NCBI GenBank assembly: GCA_000751555.1
Contig: CCEZ01000011.1
Location: forward strand, 1-61,395
Source of the DNA: Anaerosalibacter massiliensis
GTDB taxonomy: Bacteria > Bacillota > Clostridia > Tissierellales > Sporanaerobacteraceae
Reading direction: 5' to 3'
Length of the DNA stretch: 61,395 nt
The first letter of the stretch is position 1. Every line of letters begins with the position of its first letter. Made by a program: the position numbers and the translations under genes. Below the pieces are notes generated by a model. It saw nothing but the letters and a program-made list of their open reading frames with translations. It ran no database searches and had not been told where the DNA came from. Positions 27,040 to 34,938 of the stretch are shown here, piece by piece.

Positions 27040-28164
27040 ATGAGTTTTAATTTGGAAACTACAGAAATAGATTTAGGGGATACTCCAATAGAAAATATAT
27101 TTATAAATGATTTTATGCCTATGGCAGATGGAACATATGTGAAGGTATATCTTTTAGGGTTTAAATATGCTTATGATAAAGATAGAGATATAAAAGTTGA
27201 TAATGAAACTATTGCTAAAAATTTAGATATTCCTCTTTCAGATGTTTTAAGAGCTTGGGATTTTTGGCATAAAAAAGGTATAATAGAAAAGATCCCTAAA
27301 GAGGATAGAGATGAATATAATTATGGAATTAAGTTTTTAAATCTTAAACAGCTTTATATAAAAAATAATTATAAGCCTGTTTCTTCAAACTCTAATATAG
27401 ATGTTCAATCTAATAAAGCATATACCTGTTCTGAAAAAGATCTCATAGAAGCTAATAATATAAAAACTATAAATGAAATGTTTAATTCCATTGATTATAT
27501 TATGAGAAGGCCATTAGTCCCTAATGAAAAGAAGAAAGTTCTAGAATGGATGTATAATTATAATATGAATCCTGATATAATAGTTAGAGCATTTTTTTAT
27601 TCAGTAGAAAAAAAGGGCATAAGGAAAGTAAACTATGTAGAGGGAATAATTAGAAATTGGTATGATTCTGGAATAACAAATGTAGAAGCTCTACAAGAGC
27701 AATTAAAGAAAAAAGATAAAAAGTATTATAGATATGAGAGAATAATGCAGTACTTAGGCTATAGGAAGGAAATTCCTACAGAGAGTCAAATGAAAGTTAT
27801 AGATAAATGGTTTAATGAATATAGTTTTTCCTTGGAAATAGTTTTAAAAGCTTGTGAGAACACTAATAAAACTTCAAATCCAAGTATTAACTATATAGAT
27901 GGAATACTGTCTTCATGGTATAACAAGGGAATAAAGACTATAGATGATATTGAAAAGAAAGATAAATTGCCAGAAAATAAGGATAAGGCATATGAACAGG
28001 GAAAATCAGGAACAAAAAGGCAGGTTAGATCTACTGGAAGACCAGTAAAAACCAGATTTCATAATTTTGAGCAGAGGACTTCCAATTATAGTTCCGACGA
28101 ATTAGAAGAAATTGCAAGAAAAAAAAGAGAAGAATATTATTTTAAAATTAAAGGGGATGATTAA
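27040..28164 (+). CDS. DnaD-family replication initiation protein with two DnaD domains
   Basis: 374 residues. The N-terminal winged-helix part (ADGTYVKVYLLGFKYAYD...LDIPLSDVLRAWDFWHKKGII) is followed by two copies of the DnaD/DnaB_2 C-terminal module, at about residues 140-220 (EKKKVLEWMYNYNMNPDIIVRAF) and 230-305 (QMKVIDKWFNEYSFSLEIVLKA), each with the YVEGIIRNWY-like signature. A basic tail follows. It loads the helicase with the DnaC/DnaI-type ATPase normally encoded directly downstream. Here an insertion separates the two. Confidence 0.92.
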   Translation: MSFNLETTEIDLGDTPIENIFINDFMPMADGTYVKVYLLGFKYAYDKDRDIKVDNETIAKNLDIPLSDVLRAWDFWHKKGIIEKIPKEDRDEYNYGIKFLNLKQLYIKNNYKPVSSNSNIDVQSNKAYTCSEKDLIEANNIKTINEMFNSIDYIMRRPLVPNEKKKVLEWMYNYNMNPDIIVRAFFYSVEKKGIRKVNYVEGIIRNWYDSGITNVEALQEQLKKKDKKYYRYERIMQYLGYRKEIPTESQMKVIDKWFNEYSFSLEIVLKACENTNKTSNPSINYIDGILSSWYNKGIKTIDDIEKKDKLPENKDKAYEQGKSGTKRQVRSTGRPVKTRFHNFEQRTSNYSSDELEEIARKKREEYYFKIKGDD

Positions 28165-28250
28165 CAGTCAACAAAACATTATAATACTTTATAAAACATA
28201 CTTGATTTTTATTAATGTCTGTAGTAAATCTTAATCAAGAGGTGGTATTT

Positions 28251-28368
28251 ATGAAATATTATCAAATAGGAGAATTTTTAAATAATAACCGTATTCAGTT
28301 GTAGACTTCAGGGCAAAAGAGCTAATAAGGCTAAGAAGATGATTAAGGAGTTGGCTAAAGGTGATTAG
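28251..28368 (+). pseudogene. tnpA: internally deleted IS607-type tnpA (serine recombinase)
   Basis: After AAGAGGTGG, an ATG opens MKYYQIGEFLNNNRIQL and then stops (28302-28304). One frame away the text is RLQGKRANKAKKMIKELAKG with a stop at 28366-28368. The first piece is the MerR-like helix-turn-helix start of IS607 TnpA, and the second its basic C-terminus (YGKRxxKAKK). The whole catalytic serine-recombinase middle, normally about 500 bases, has been lost. The tail overlaps the tnpB start as in intact elements. Confidence 0.75.
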
Positions 28369-29530
28369 AGGCATTAAAGTACAACTCAAACCAAATAACA
28401 AACAAAAAACTAAATTATTTGAATCAGCAGGAGTGGCAAGATTTGCGTATAACTGGACATTGAATAGGCAGCAAGAGAATTATAAAAATGGTGGTAAATT
28501 TATTTCAGATAAAGATTTAAGAAAAGAATTTACAAAATTAAAACAAACTAAAAGATATAAATAGTTAAATAATTTTAGTAACAATATTACAAAACAAGCA
28601 ATAAAAGATGCATGTAATGCTTATATCAGATTTTTTAAAGGTGAAAGTAACTTTCCAAGATTTAAAAGTAGAAGAAGAACTAAACCAAGTTTTTATGTAG
28701 ATACAGACAAAATACAATTTACTGATACCCATGTAAAATTAGAAAAACTAACTACCAGCAGAAAGAAAAACAAGCAACAATTTAACTGGATAAGATTGTA
28801 TGAGCATAGAAGAATACCTTATGGTAAAGGTGTTAAATATATTAACCCAAGAGTATCATTTGATGGGGTAAACTGGTGGATAGCAGTGAGTATAGAATAT
28901 CCTGATAATATAGAAATACCCACAAATGAGGGAATAGGAATAGATGTAGGTATAGAAAAATTAGCAGTTGTATCAGATGGAAATATTTATAAAAACATAA
29001 ATAAAACTAAAGAAATAGAGAAACTAGAAAAAAGAAAGAAAAGACTACAAAGAAAGGTATCAAGAAAATATGAAAAAGGAAGGGAGGGAGACCGTTACAA
29101 GAAAACTAAAAATATTATAAGGCTAGAAAATCAACTTAAAAAGTTAAACCAAAGGCTTACAAATATTCGTCATAATTACTCCCACCAAATAACTACTGAA
29201 ATAATAAAGCGAAAACCAGGCTTTATTGTAGTAGAAGATTTGAATGTATTAGGGATGATGAAGAATAAGCATTTATCCAAAGCTATACAATATCAAGGAT
29301 TTTATGAATTTTATAGACAACTTCAATATAAATCAGAATGGAATAATATAAAGTTCATAGTGGCAGATAGGTTCTTTCCCAGTAGCAAAACTTGTAGCCA
29401 ATGCGGTTCATACAAAAAGAATTTAAAGTTAAGTGATAGAAAATATATCTGCGAAGATTGTGGCTCTATATTGGATAGGGATTTAAATGCTAGTTTAAAT
29501 CTTAAAAACTATGGTCAGGAAATAGCCTAA
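28361..29530 (+). pseudogene. tnpB: tnpB with a single nonsense codon
   Basis: Reading from GTG 28361 gives the TnpB N-terminus (IKVQLKPNNKQKTKLFESAGVARFAYNW). TAG at 28562-28564 interrupts KRYK-stop-LNNFSNNITKQAIKDA, at a place where relatives have Trp, so TGG to TAG is the likely change. The same frame runs on to 29530 without further damage. RuvC acids are kept: GIDVG (D), VVEDLNVLG (E) and DRDLNASLN (D), and so is the zinc finger CSQCG...CEDCG. About 390 codons would be the repaired length, normal for the RNA-guided nuclease TnpB. Confidence 0.9.
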
Positions 29531-29698
29531 ATCACTTAAACGATACTATTTCCATGTACCCATACGTTAGTGGGGAATTTAAGCCTTTGGAGTGCTAGAT
29601 CACTTGAGTAGGATTAATCCGAAAAAGAGTATGATGATTAAGGAATGAAACGTAAACTTTTATAAGTTGGTTATAGAGTTTTATAAGTTTTCATTAAC
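29531..29698 (+). other. right end of the IS, likely containing the omega-RNA scaffold
   Basis: In TnpB elements the guide RNA begins near the tnpB 3' end and runs over the right end into the flank. This segment has no reading frame and contains short paired stretches (GGATTAATCC at about 29612). If transcribed, the guide would be copied from the first bases of dnaC. No fold was computed. Confidence 0.35.
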
Positions 29699-29708
29699 GG
29701 AATAGCCT

Positions 29709-30692
29709 ATGGATAAAAGTATTTTAAATGATATTTTAAGTGAATATGAAAAAAAGAGGGATAAAGCTAAGTATGAGCAAAAATTAAGACAAGATGAAGT
29801 ATATTTAAAAGTACCTGAAATTAAACAAATTGATGATAAAATATCTAAAACAGGATTTCTAATATCTAAGGCTATTTTAACTAATCATAAAAGTTATGAA
29901 AAAAATTTGAAGGAAATAAAGGAAAAAATGAAAAAATTAAAAATGAGAAAAGCATTCCTTCTTACAGAAAATAATATACCTTTAGAATATTTAGATGTAA
30001 ATCATGAATGCAATAATTGTAAAGATACAGGATATCTTGAGAACGGAGAGAAATGTAATTGTTTTAAACAAGCTCTTATAAGAAGGGCTTATAAGATGTC
30101 AAATATTGAAGATAATTTAGATAAGGAAAATTTTAAAACCTTTGATATAAATATATTTCCCAATAAACCTTTTCAAGATGAAAAACTAACTCCTAGAGAA
30201 AATATGATGAATATATTAAGTATATCTGAAGGTTTTGTAAATAACTTTAGTGAAAAAAATGGACAAAATCTTCTTTTTTATGGGAGTACAGGATTAGGGA
30301 AAACTTTTATGTGCAATTGTATTGCAAAATCATTATTAGATAAGAATAAAATAGTTGTATATCAAACAGCTTTTACTATATTAGAAATAATAGAAAATCA
30401 TAGATTTAATAAAAAAGAGAAAAAATTTGATTATGCAGATTATAATTATTTATTTGAAGCAGATTTACTAATAATAGATGATTTAGGAACAGAAGTGTCA
30501 AATACTTTTACTAATGCAGAAATATTTAATATAGTAAATACAAGACTTATAAGTGGCAAAAAGACTATTATCTCAACTAATTTAACACCTAAAGAAATAT
30601 CTGATATATATACAGATAGAGTGTTTTCAAGGATTCTTGAAAAATTTATACCATTAAAATTCTATGGACCAGATTTAAGGTGGGAAGGCTAA
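29709..30692 (+). CDS. DnaC/DnaI-type helicase loader ATPase
   Basis: 327 residues. The N-terminal helical region has a zinc ribbon CNNCKDTGYLENGEKCNC (about 101-118). The AAA+ core has Walker A GSTGLGKTFMCN (about 193), Walker B LLIIDDLGTE (about 256) and sensor-1 TIISTNLTP (about 294). This is the helicase-loader pattern, which works with DnaD and DnaB. No clear ribosome site precedes the ATG (CGGAATAGCCT), probably because the upstream sequence was replaced by the IS. Confidence 0.93.
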   Translation: MDKSILNDILSEYEKKRDKAKYEQKLRQDEVYLKVPEIKQIDDKISKTGFLISKAILTNHKSYEKNLKEIKEKMKKLKMRKAFLLTENNIPLEYLDVNHECNNCKDTGYLENGEKCNCFKQALIRRAYKMSNIEDNLDKENFKTFDINIFPNKPFQDEKLTPRENMMNILSISEGFVNNFSEKNGQNLLFYGSTGLGKTFMCNCIAKSLLDKNKIVVYQTAFTILEIIENHRFNKKEKKFDYADYNYLFEADLLIIDDLGTEVSNTFTNAEIFNIVNTRLISGKKTIISTNLTPKEISDIYTDRVFSRILEKFIPLKFYGPDLRWEG

Positions 30693-30711
30693 TATATAGT
30701 TAAAGTAAATA

Positions 30712-30745
30712 AAAAGAGCTTAGAATTTTCTAAGCTCTTTTTTTC
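30712..30745. terminator. bidirectional terminator between dnaC and the tRNA pair
   Basis: AAAGAGCTTAG and CTAAGCTCTTT form the stem, with A-rich and T-rich flanks (seven T on the right, five A on the left). It serves dnaC from the left and the tRNA genes from the right. Confidence 0.85.
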
Positions 30746-30747
30746 TA

Positions 30748-30824
30748 TGGCGACCTGGAAGGGACTCGAACCCTCGACCTCCAGCGTGACAGGCTGGCAT
30801 TCTAACCAACTGAACTACCAGGCC
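30748..30824 (-). tRNA. tRNA-Asp (GTC)
   Basis: On the minus strand a full cloverleaf reads from GGCCTGG to CCAGGTC-G-CCA. The anticodon arm is CCAGC-CTGTCAC-GCTGG, giving anticodon GTC, and the T arm holds GGTTCGAGTCC. The 3' CCA is encoded. Confidence 0.97.
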
Positions 30825-30830
30825 AATATA

Positions 30831-30905
30831 TGGTGACCCTACCGGGATTCGAACCCGGGATACCGCCGTGAAAGGGCGATGTCTTAACCGCTTGACCATA
30901 GGGCC
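30831..30905 (-). tRNA. tRNA-Glu (TTC)
   Basis: Minus-strand cloverleaf from GGCCCTA to TAGGGTC-A-CCA. The anticodon stem-loop is TCGCC-CTTTCAC-GGCGG, anticodon TTC. CCA is encoded. Transcribed before tRNA-Asp from the promoter at 30935-30963. Confidence 0.97.
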
Positions 30906-30934
30906 ATATTTTGTACAAAAATAAAACCAATTAT

Positions 30935-30963
30935 ATATTACCCTAAAACAAAGGGCTTGTCAA
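30935..30963 (-). promoter_or_regulatory. sigma-70-type promoter of tRNA-Glu/tRNA-Asp
   Basis: Read on the minus strand: TTGACA (30963-30958), 17 bases, TAATAT (30940-30935). It lies about 30 bases before the tRNA-Glu gene. Confidence 0.8.
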
Positions 30964-31430
30964 TAGTTTTTAAAAATTATTTAAGAATGTATCGTTTTAA
31001 ATAAGATCGAAGCAAGTCTAGAAGAATAATTGGACTAGAGATAAATCAGAAAATAGTAAATAACGACGTTAAGGCAAGAAAAATCTAGGATTTCTAAATA
31101 TTTTTTCATTTTTAGCTTATAAATATAAAGAAATGTCGAAGGGAAAATCTTGAAGATATTTAATGTTTAATGTATGATAAATATATAGAGAATTTATACA
31201 AAATTCAAAATACAATTCATAAATGTTTCTGGCATCATAAATTTTTAAAAAACAAAGTTTTATAGTATGCATATGTAAACTTAAATAATATAAAGCATAT
31301 ATAATAGTAGATTATTTAGTATTAGCTCTATGACATACTTATTTGCAAAATGATAAAAGCATTGTTCCAGTTATATAATGCATAATATTTTAATATTCAT
31401 ATAACGGGTTGAAATAAATAATTAAATTAA
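30964..31430. other. non-coding AT-rich gap before the RiPP locus
   Basis: No frame with coding character on either strand. The promoter of the precursor gene should lie here; TATAAT at 31374-31379, about 65 bases before the start codon, is the best -10 candidate, without a good -35. No integrase gene or att-like repeat of the tRNA was seen. Confidence 0.5.
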
Positions 31431-31443
31431 GGAGGTGAAATTA

Positions 31444-31617
31444 ATGGATATTATTAAACAAGGGGTTTTAAACACAGATCTTATAAAAATAGAACCAAAG
31501 AATAATCCTCCCATCACAACAGATCAAATAGGTCATCGTATATGTACAAATGAAGGCAGCGGTAATGGCAGTTATAAATGTCCATTTCTTGCTGCAAGCC
31601 CATGTCCTATACTTTAA
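31444..31617 (+). CDS. putative RiPP precursor peptide
   Basis: 57 residues after a near-perfect ribosome site (AAGGAGGTG). The leader-like first half is charged and ends in PPITTDQIGHR. The C-terminal half carries Cys at 34, 46 and 54, a Gly/Ser patch (GSGNGSYK, about 38-45) and the end CPFLAASPCPIL. Leader-plus-Cys-core, small size, strong translation signal and the radical SAM/SPASM gene 200 bases downstream make a ribosomally made, modified peptide the best reading. The three-Cys core suggests thioether (sactipeptide or ranthipeptide) links, but the class is not recognised. It might also be a signalling peptide. Confidence 0.75.
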   Translation: MDIIKQGVLNTDLIKIEPKNNPPITTDQIGHRICTNEGSGNGSYKCPFLAASPCPIL

Positions 31618-31681
31618 CACCAGATGTATAGTATTATATTTGAAATAAAATTTATTTAAGTTATTACTTTGTAGAAAATAC

Positions 31682-31743
31682 GTTGCATGACATAATAGTC
31701 TTAAAATATAATTGTATTTTAAATAGATTATTAGTCATGCAAC
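31682..31743 (+). repeat. intercistronic hairpin between precursor and maturase genes
   Basis: GTTGCATGAC at 31682-31691 is exactly complementary to GTCATGCAAC at 31734-31743, and the inner 40 bases also pair imperfectly (TAAAATA with TATTTTA). There is no T-run. Such an element would let most transcripts stop or be stabilised after the precursor, giving much peptide and little enzyme. Confidence 0.65.
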
Positions 31744-31816
31744 AATCTTATATAATAAATTTGATATTGAAGGTAAATTTTTAACAATTCAAAATTATAG
31801 GGGATATTAAGAATTA

Positions 31817-33166
31817 ATGATAAAAAATGATCTGAATAAGAAAGCCTTAAAATTAAAAAAATCTTTTTATAATATAGTGGTGAGGGAATTGGAAAATAAA
31901 GACATTCTATTATATAATAGCTTATCTGGTGCTTTTGGTATTATGAATGACAAGGGAAGACATATATATGAGAATATAGAAAATATTAAGGAATTAAATA
32001 CGGAAGATGAAATTAATATATTAAATTGTATGAAGTCAAATGGTTTTTTAGTAGAACAGGATATTGATGAAAGGTTATTAATTAAAACTTTAAAGAATTT
32101 TCAAAGATTTAGTTCAGAAACTTTAGGTTTGGCAATTGTGCCTACATTAGATTGCAATATGGCCTGCCCTTATTGTTATGAGAAGAAAGGAGATATATAT
32201 ATGACTATAAGGGTAGCTGACGACATAATTAAATTTATTGAAGAATATTTATGTAGTAATACTATTGATAACATACACATTTCTTGGTATGGAGGAGAAC
32301 CTCTACTGAGCATTGATATCATATCATATATCTTAAACAAAATAATTGACCTATGTAAGAAGTTTAAAAAATCATATAATGCATCAATAGTAACAAACGG
32401 AACTTTGCTAGATAGAGAGACAGCTAAAATTTTATATGATTTGAAAATTACACGTGCGCAGGTTACATTGGATGGAACAAAGGAGGTAAACAATAATAGA
32501 AGACGTTTAAAGAATGGTTCTGATAGTTTTGAAATAATAACTAGCAATATTATTAATTGTGCGGATATAATTCCTATAACTGTAAGATGCAACATAGATA
32601 AAAACAACATTACTGGAATGGACGAGTTATACAATTTTTTCTTTAGGAATGATATAAATTTTTATATAGCACCTATTGAAAAACAAACTGATGCATGCAG
32701 TGTAAATACGGATAAATGTTTTTCATATAAAGACTTTAGTACCATTGAATTTGATGTATTAAGACAAATGTATACTAATAATAAAAATATAGATAATATA
32801 TCCTATCCAAGTGTTAAATTTTTACCATGCTCAGCGTTGTCATCTAAATCATATGTAATTGATCCATATGGCAATTTGTATAAATGTTGGTGTGAGATTG
32901 GAGACAAGAACAAGGCAGTAGGTACGATTAAAGATGGTATAGAATTAAAGGGAAATCTTATAAAATGGTTATCTATAGAGCATGATAAAAAGTGTAACCA
33001 ATGTAAATTATTTCCGATTTGTCTAGGTGGATGTCATTTAAAGGCAATAGAAGGCAAAGAGTTAGAGTGTCCATACGATGTAATTAATTTCAGAGATAAA
33101 CTTGAATTGTATTATGAAGATTATGCAAATAAAAATAGAATAAATGATAAGATTAATACTATTTAA
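31817..33166 (+). CDS. radical SAM/SPASM peptide maturase with N-terminal RRE-like domain
   Basis: 449 residues. Residues about 15-95 look like a PqqD/RRE-type winged helix (SFYNIVVRELENKDILLYNSL), likely to bind the leader. The radical SAM core has CxxxCxxC at C113-C117-C120 (DCNMACPYCYE), followed by SWYGGEPLLS. The C-terminal SPASM region binds extra clusters: LPCSA, LYKCWCEIG, then CNQCKLFPICLGGCH and ECPYD. This is the architecture of thioether- or crosslink-forming RiPP maturases. The ribosome site (AGGGG, about eleven bases away) is weak, unlike that of the precursor. Confidence 0.92.
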   Translation: MIKNDLNKKALKLKKSFYNIVVRELENKDILLYNSLSGAFGIMNDKGRHIYENIENIKELNTEDEINILNCMKSNGFLVEQDIDERLLIKTLKNFQRFSSETLGLAIVPTLDCNMACPYCYEKKGDIYMTIRVADDIIKFIEEYLCSNTIDNIHISWYGGEPLLSIDIISYILNKIIDLCKKFKKSYNASIVTNGTLLDRETAKILYDLKITRAQVTLDGTKEVNNNRRRLKNGSDSFEIITSNIINCADIIPITVRCNIDKNNITGMDELYNFFFRNDINFYIAPIEKQTDACSVNTDKCFSYKDFSTIEFDVLRQMYTNNKNIDNISYPSVKFLPCSALSSKSYVIDPYGNLYKCWCEIGDKNKAVGTIKDGIELKGNLIKWLSIEHDKKCNQCKLFPICLGGCHLKAIEGKELECPYDVINFRDKLELYYEDYANKNRINDKINTI

Positions 33167-33182
33167 GTGTATAAAATTAGTA

Positions 33183-34474
33183 TATTCAAGTAAGGGGGAG
33201 AAAATATGGACATATGTAGTATAAAGCATAAAAAAATGACATTGATATTTATTTTAATCTTTTTAACTTCAATGATATTAACAGGCTGTACTACATATAC
33301 CGGAAATTCAACTGAAAGATATCTGAATAAATATATTGAAAAGAATTATATCGGATTAAATCTAAAAGATGGAGATTATATAAAAGATTTTAGTATATTA
33401 GATAAAGACATAAGAAAACATGATGTTTTTCTAGCAGGAGAGGCACATGGTGTAAAGATGAACTATGATTTGCAGTTAGAATTAATTAAATATTTGAATA
33501 ATAAAGCAGATGTTAGGTACATTTTAGGGGAGTTTGGATATAGTGTTGGTGAACATATAAATAAATATTTAGACACAGGGGATGAAAAGATATTAGAATA
33601 TGTTGTTAAAAATTCTGAGGGTTCAATATTTGGAAGCAATGAGTTTTATGAATTCCTTAAAAAAATACAAGAATATAATACTACTATTGCTGAAGATAAA
33701 AAAATAAAATTTGTAGGAATTGATTTGGAAATGAAATTATCTTTTGCTGTAGATTATTTGAGTTCAATTATATCAAGCAAAGAAAAGATAGCCAGTACTC
33801 CAGCTTTAATAGAGAGGTTTGAAAAAGAAAAAAATAGTATTAATAGTATTGAAAATTATGATAGATTTGTAGATTTATTAAATTTATTACAAAAAGATAT
33901 AGAAGGAAATGTAAGTAAATATAAAAAGTACTTAGGAGATAGATATTTTGATTTTTGTATGGTATTAGATAATATAGTTGTTCATGTTTCTACTGAAAAA
34001 GATTCTTATCATAAAATTAGGGAAAAAAGTATATATGATAATTTTAAAGAAATGTATAATGTTTGTCAAAAAGGTAAGTTTTTTGGTCAATTCGGAGATG
34101 GACATGTATATCAAGAGAATATTATGGATTATTTATATAATAATAAAAGATTTGGAATGTATTTAAACAAAGGTGATTCACCTGTTAAAGATAGAGTATT
34201 GTCTATAAGCTATGGTTATAAAGATTGTTATGATAATGAACATTTATCTGATGAAAATTATGGGAAGGAAATTACACCAGTAAATATAAATAATATAGAT
34301 ATTATTGATAAGTATTTGGATGCAGATGTAACAGTATTTAAACTTAATGGAAAAAAGTCTCCTTTTAAGGATGAGCTTTATTTTGTACCAAATGCAGATA
34401 AAGGGGTGACAACGGATTATTTTCAATATCTAATAATTATGAAAGATTCATCAGCACTTACTCCTTTTCAATAG
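33183..34474 (+). repeat. direct repeat, copy 1 (lipoprotein gene with its leader)
   Basis: From TATTCAAGTAAGGGGGAGAA (33183) to the end of the lipoprotein gene, the sequence recurs with scattered differences at 36699-37981. The two copies flank the ABC exporter gene, so homologous recombination could delete or amplify the exporter. Confidence 0.9.
33206..34474 (+). CDS. lipoprotein of the erythromycin-esterase/ChaN/Tiki-like fold
   Basis: 422 residues. A lipoprotein signal with lipobox ILTGC (Cys 28) anchors it outside the membrane. The domain has DVFLAGEAHGVKMNYDLQLE (GExHG, His about 81), YILGEFGYSVGEHINKYLDTGDE (Glu about 109) and FGQFGDGHVYQ (His about 298). These acid/His motifs define the EreA/ChaN/Tiki superfamily, whose members include esterases, haem-binding lipoproteins and metalloproteases. 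Placed right after the RiPP maturase with GGGGGAG before its ATG. Inferred role: immunity or surface processing of the peptide. No peptidase of the usual kinds is in the locus. Confidence 0.75.
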   Translation: MDICSIKHKKMTLIFILIFLTSMILTGCTTYTGNSTERYLNKYIEKNYIGLNLKDGDYIKDFSILDKDIRKHDVFLAGEAHGVKMNYDLQLELIKYLNNKADVRYILGEFGYSVGEHINKYLDTGDEKILEYVVKNSEGSIFGSNEFYEFLKKIQEYNTTIAEDKKIKFVGIDLEMKLSFAVDYLSSIISSKEKIASTPALIERFEKEKNSINSIENYDRFVDLLNLLQKDIEGNVSKYKKYLGDRYFDFCMVLDNIVVHVSTEKDSYHKIREKSIYDNFKEMYNVCQKGKFFGQFGDGHVYQENIMDYLYNNKRFGMYLNKGDSPVKDRVLSISYGYKDCYDNEHLSDENYGKEITPVNINNIDIIDKYLDADVTVFKLNGKKSPFKDELYFVPNADKGVTTDYFQYLIIMKDSSALTPFQ

Positions 34475-34805
34475 ATATCTATAATCAGATAGATTAAAAT
34501 ATATTTAAATATGATTAAGAGATTTTATAAAATATATTTTAAATTGACAATAGGTTATAGAATGTTATATCTATAGAAAATACTTCTTCTAAGAATCTTT
34601 TCTTTAAAATTAAGTTCTGCAGTGAAGAATTAAGCACTTCTATAAAATTTATTCATATAGATAAAAGATTATATTTATAATTTTAATAATACTAAACTAG
34701 GTAAAGAAAATAAGCTTATAGTTATAGAAAAGTTAAAGTATTAAAATAGATTGATTGGATGATATTTGAATAAAGATCTAGATTAGAAATAAAAGGAATG
34801 ATATT

Positions 34806-34933
34806 AATGCAATAATAACTGTGGAGTTAATAAAAAAGTTTGGCATAAAATCAAATTTTGAATAAATAACAAACAAAGTGATTTTATTATATTTATTGGG
34901 CCAGATATTGTGAAATTGGAAGAAAGCGGTTGA
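34806..34933 (+). pseudogene. short decayed coding fragment before the exporter
   Basis: From 34806 the frame reads NAIITVELIKKFGIKSNFE and stops at 34863-34865. One base on, NNKQSDFIIFIGPDIVKLEE continues to a stop at 34931-34933, just before the exporter start. The amino-acid composition looks coding and one frameshift would join the parts. The family was not recognised. The rest of the gap 34475-34805 shows nothing I can support. Confidence 0.35.
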
Positions 34934-34938
34934 TTTAT

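Larger units (their letters stand above)
28166..29698 (+). mobile_element. decayed IS607-family insertion between dnaD and dnaC
   Basis: A MerR-like tnpA start and tnpA C-terminus, then tnpB, lie between two genes that are usually adjacent. ATTAACAG at 28160-28167 and ATTAACGG at 29693-29700 flank the unit and may mark the target. Joining them would put dnaC about a dozen bases after dnaD. Both genes of the element are broken, so it cannot move by itself. End positions are inferred to within tens of bases. Confidence 0.75.

Noticed and set aside
30748-31443. tRNA-Glu as integration site of a RiPP island
   Set aside because: The tRNA 5' end, not the 3' end, faces the locus. No integrase and no repeat of the tRNA end were seen.
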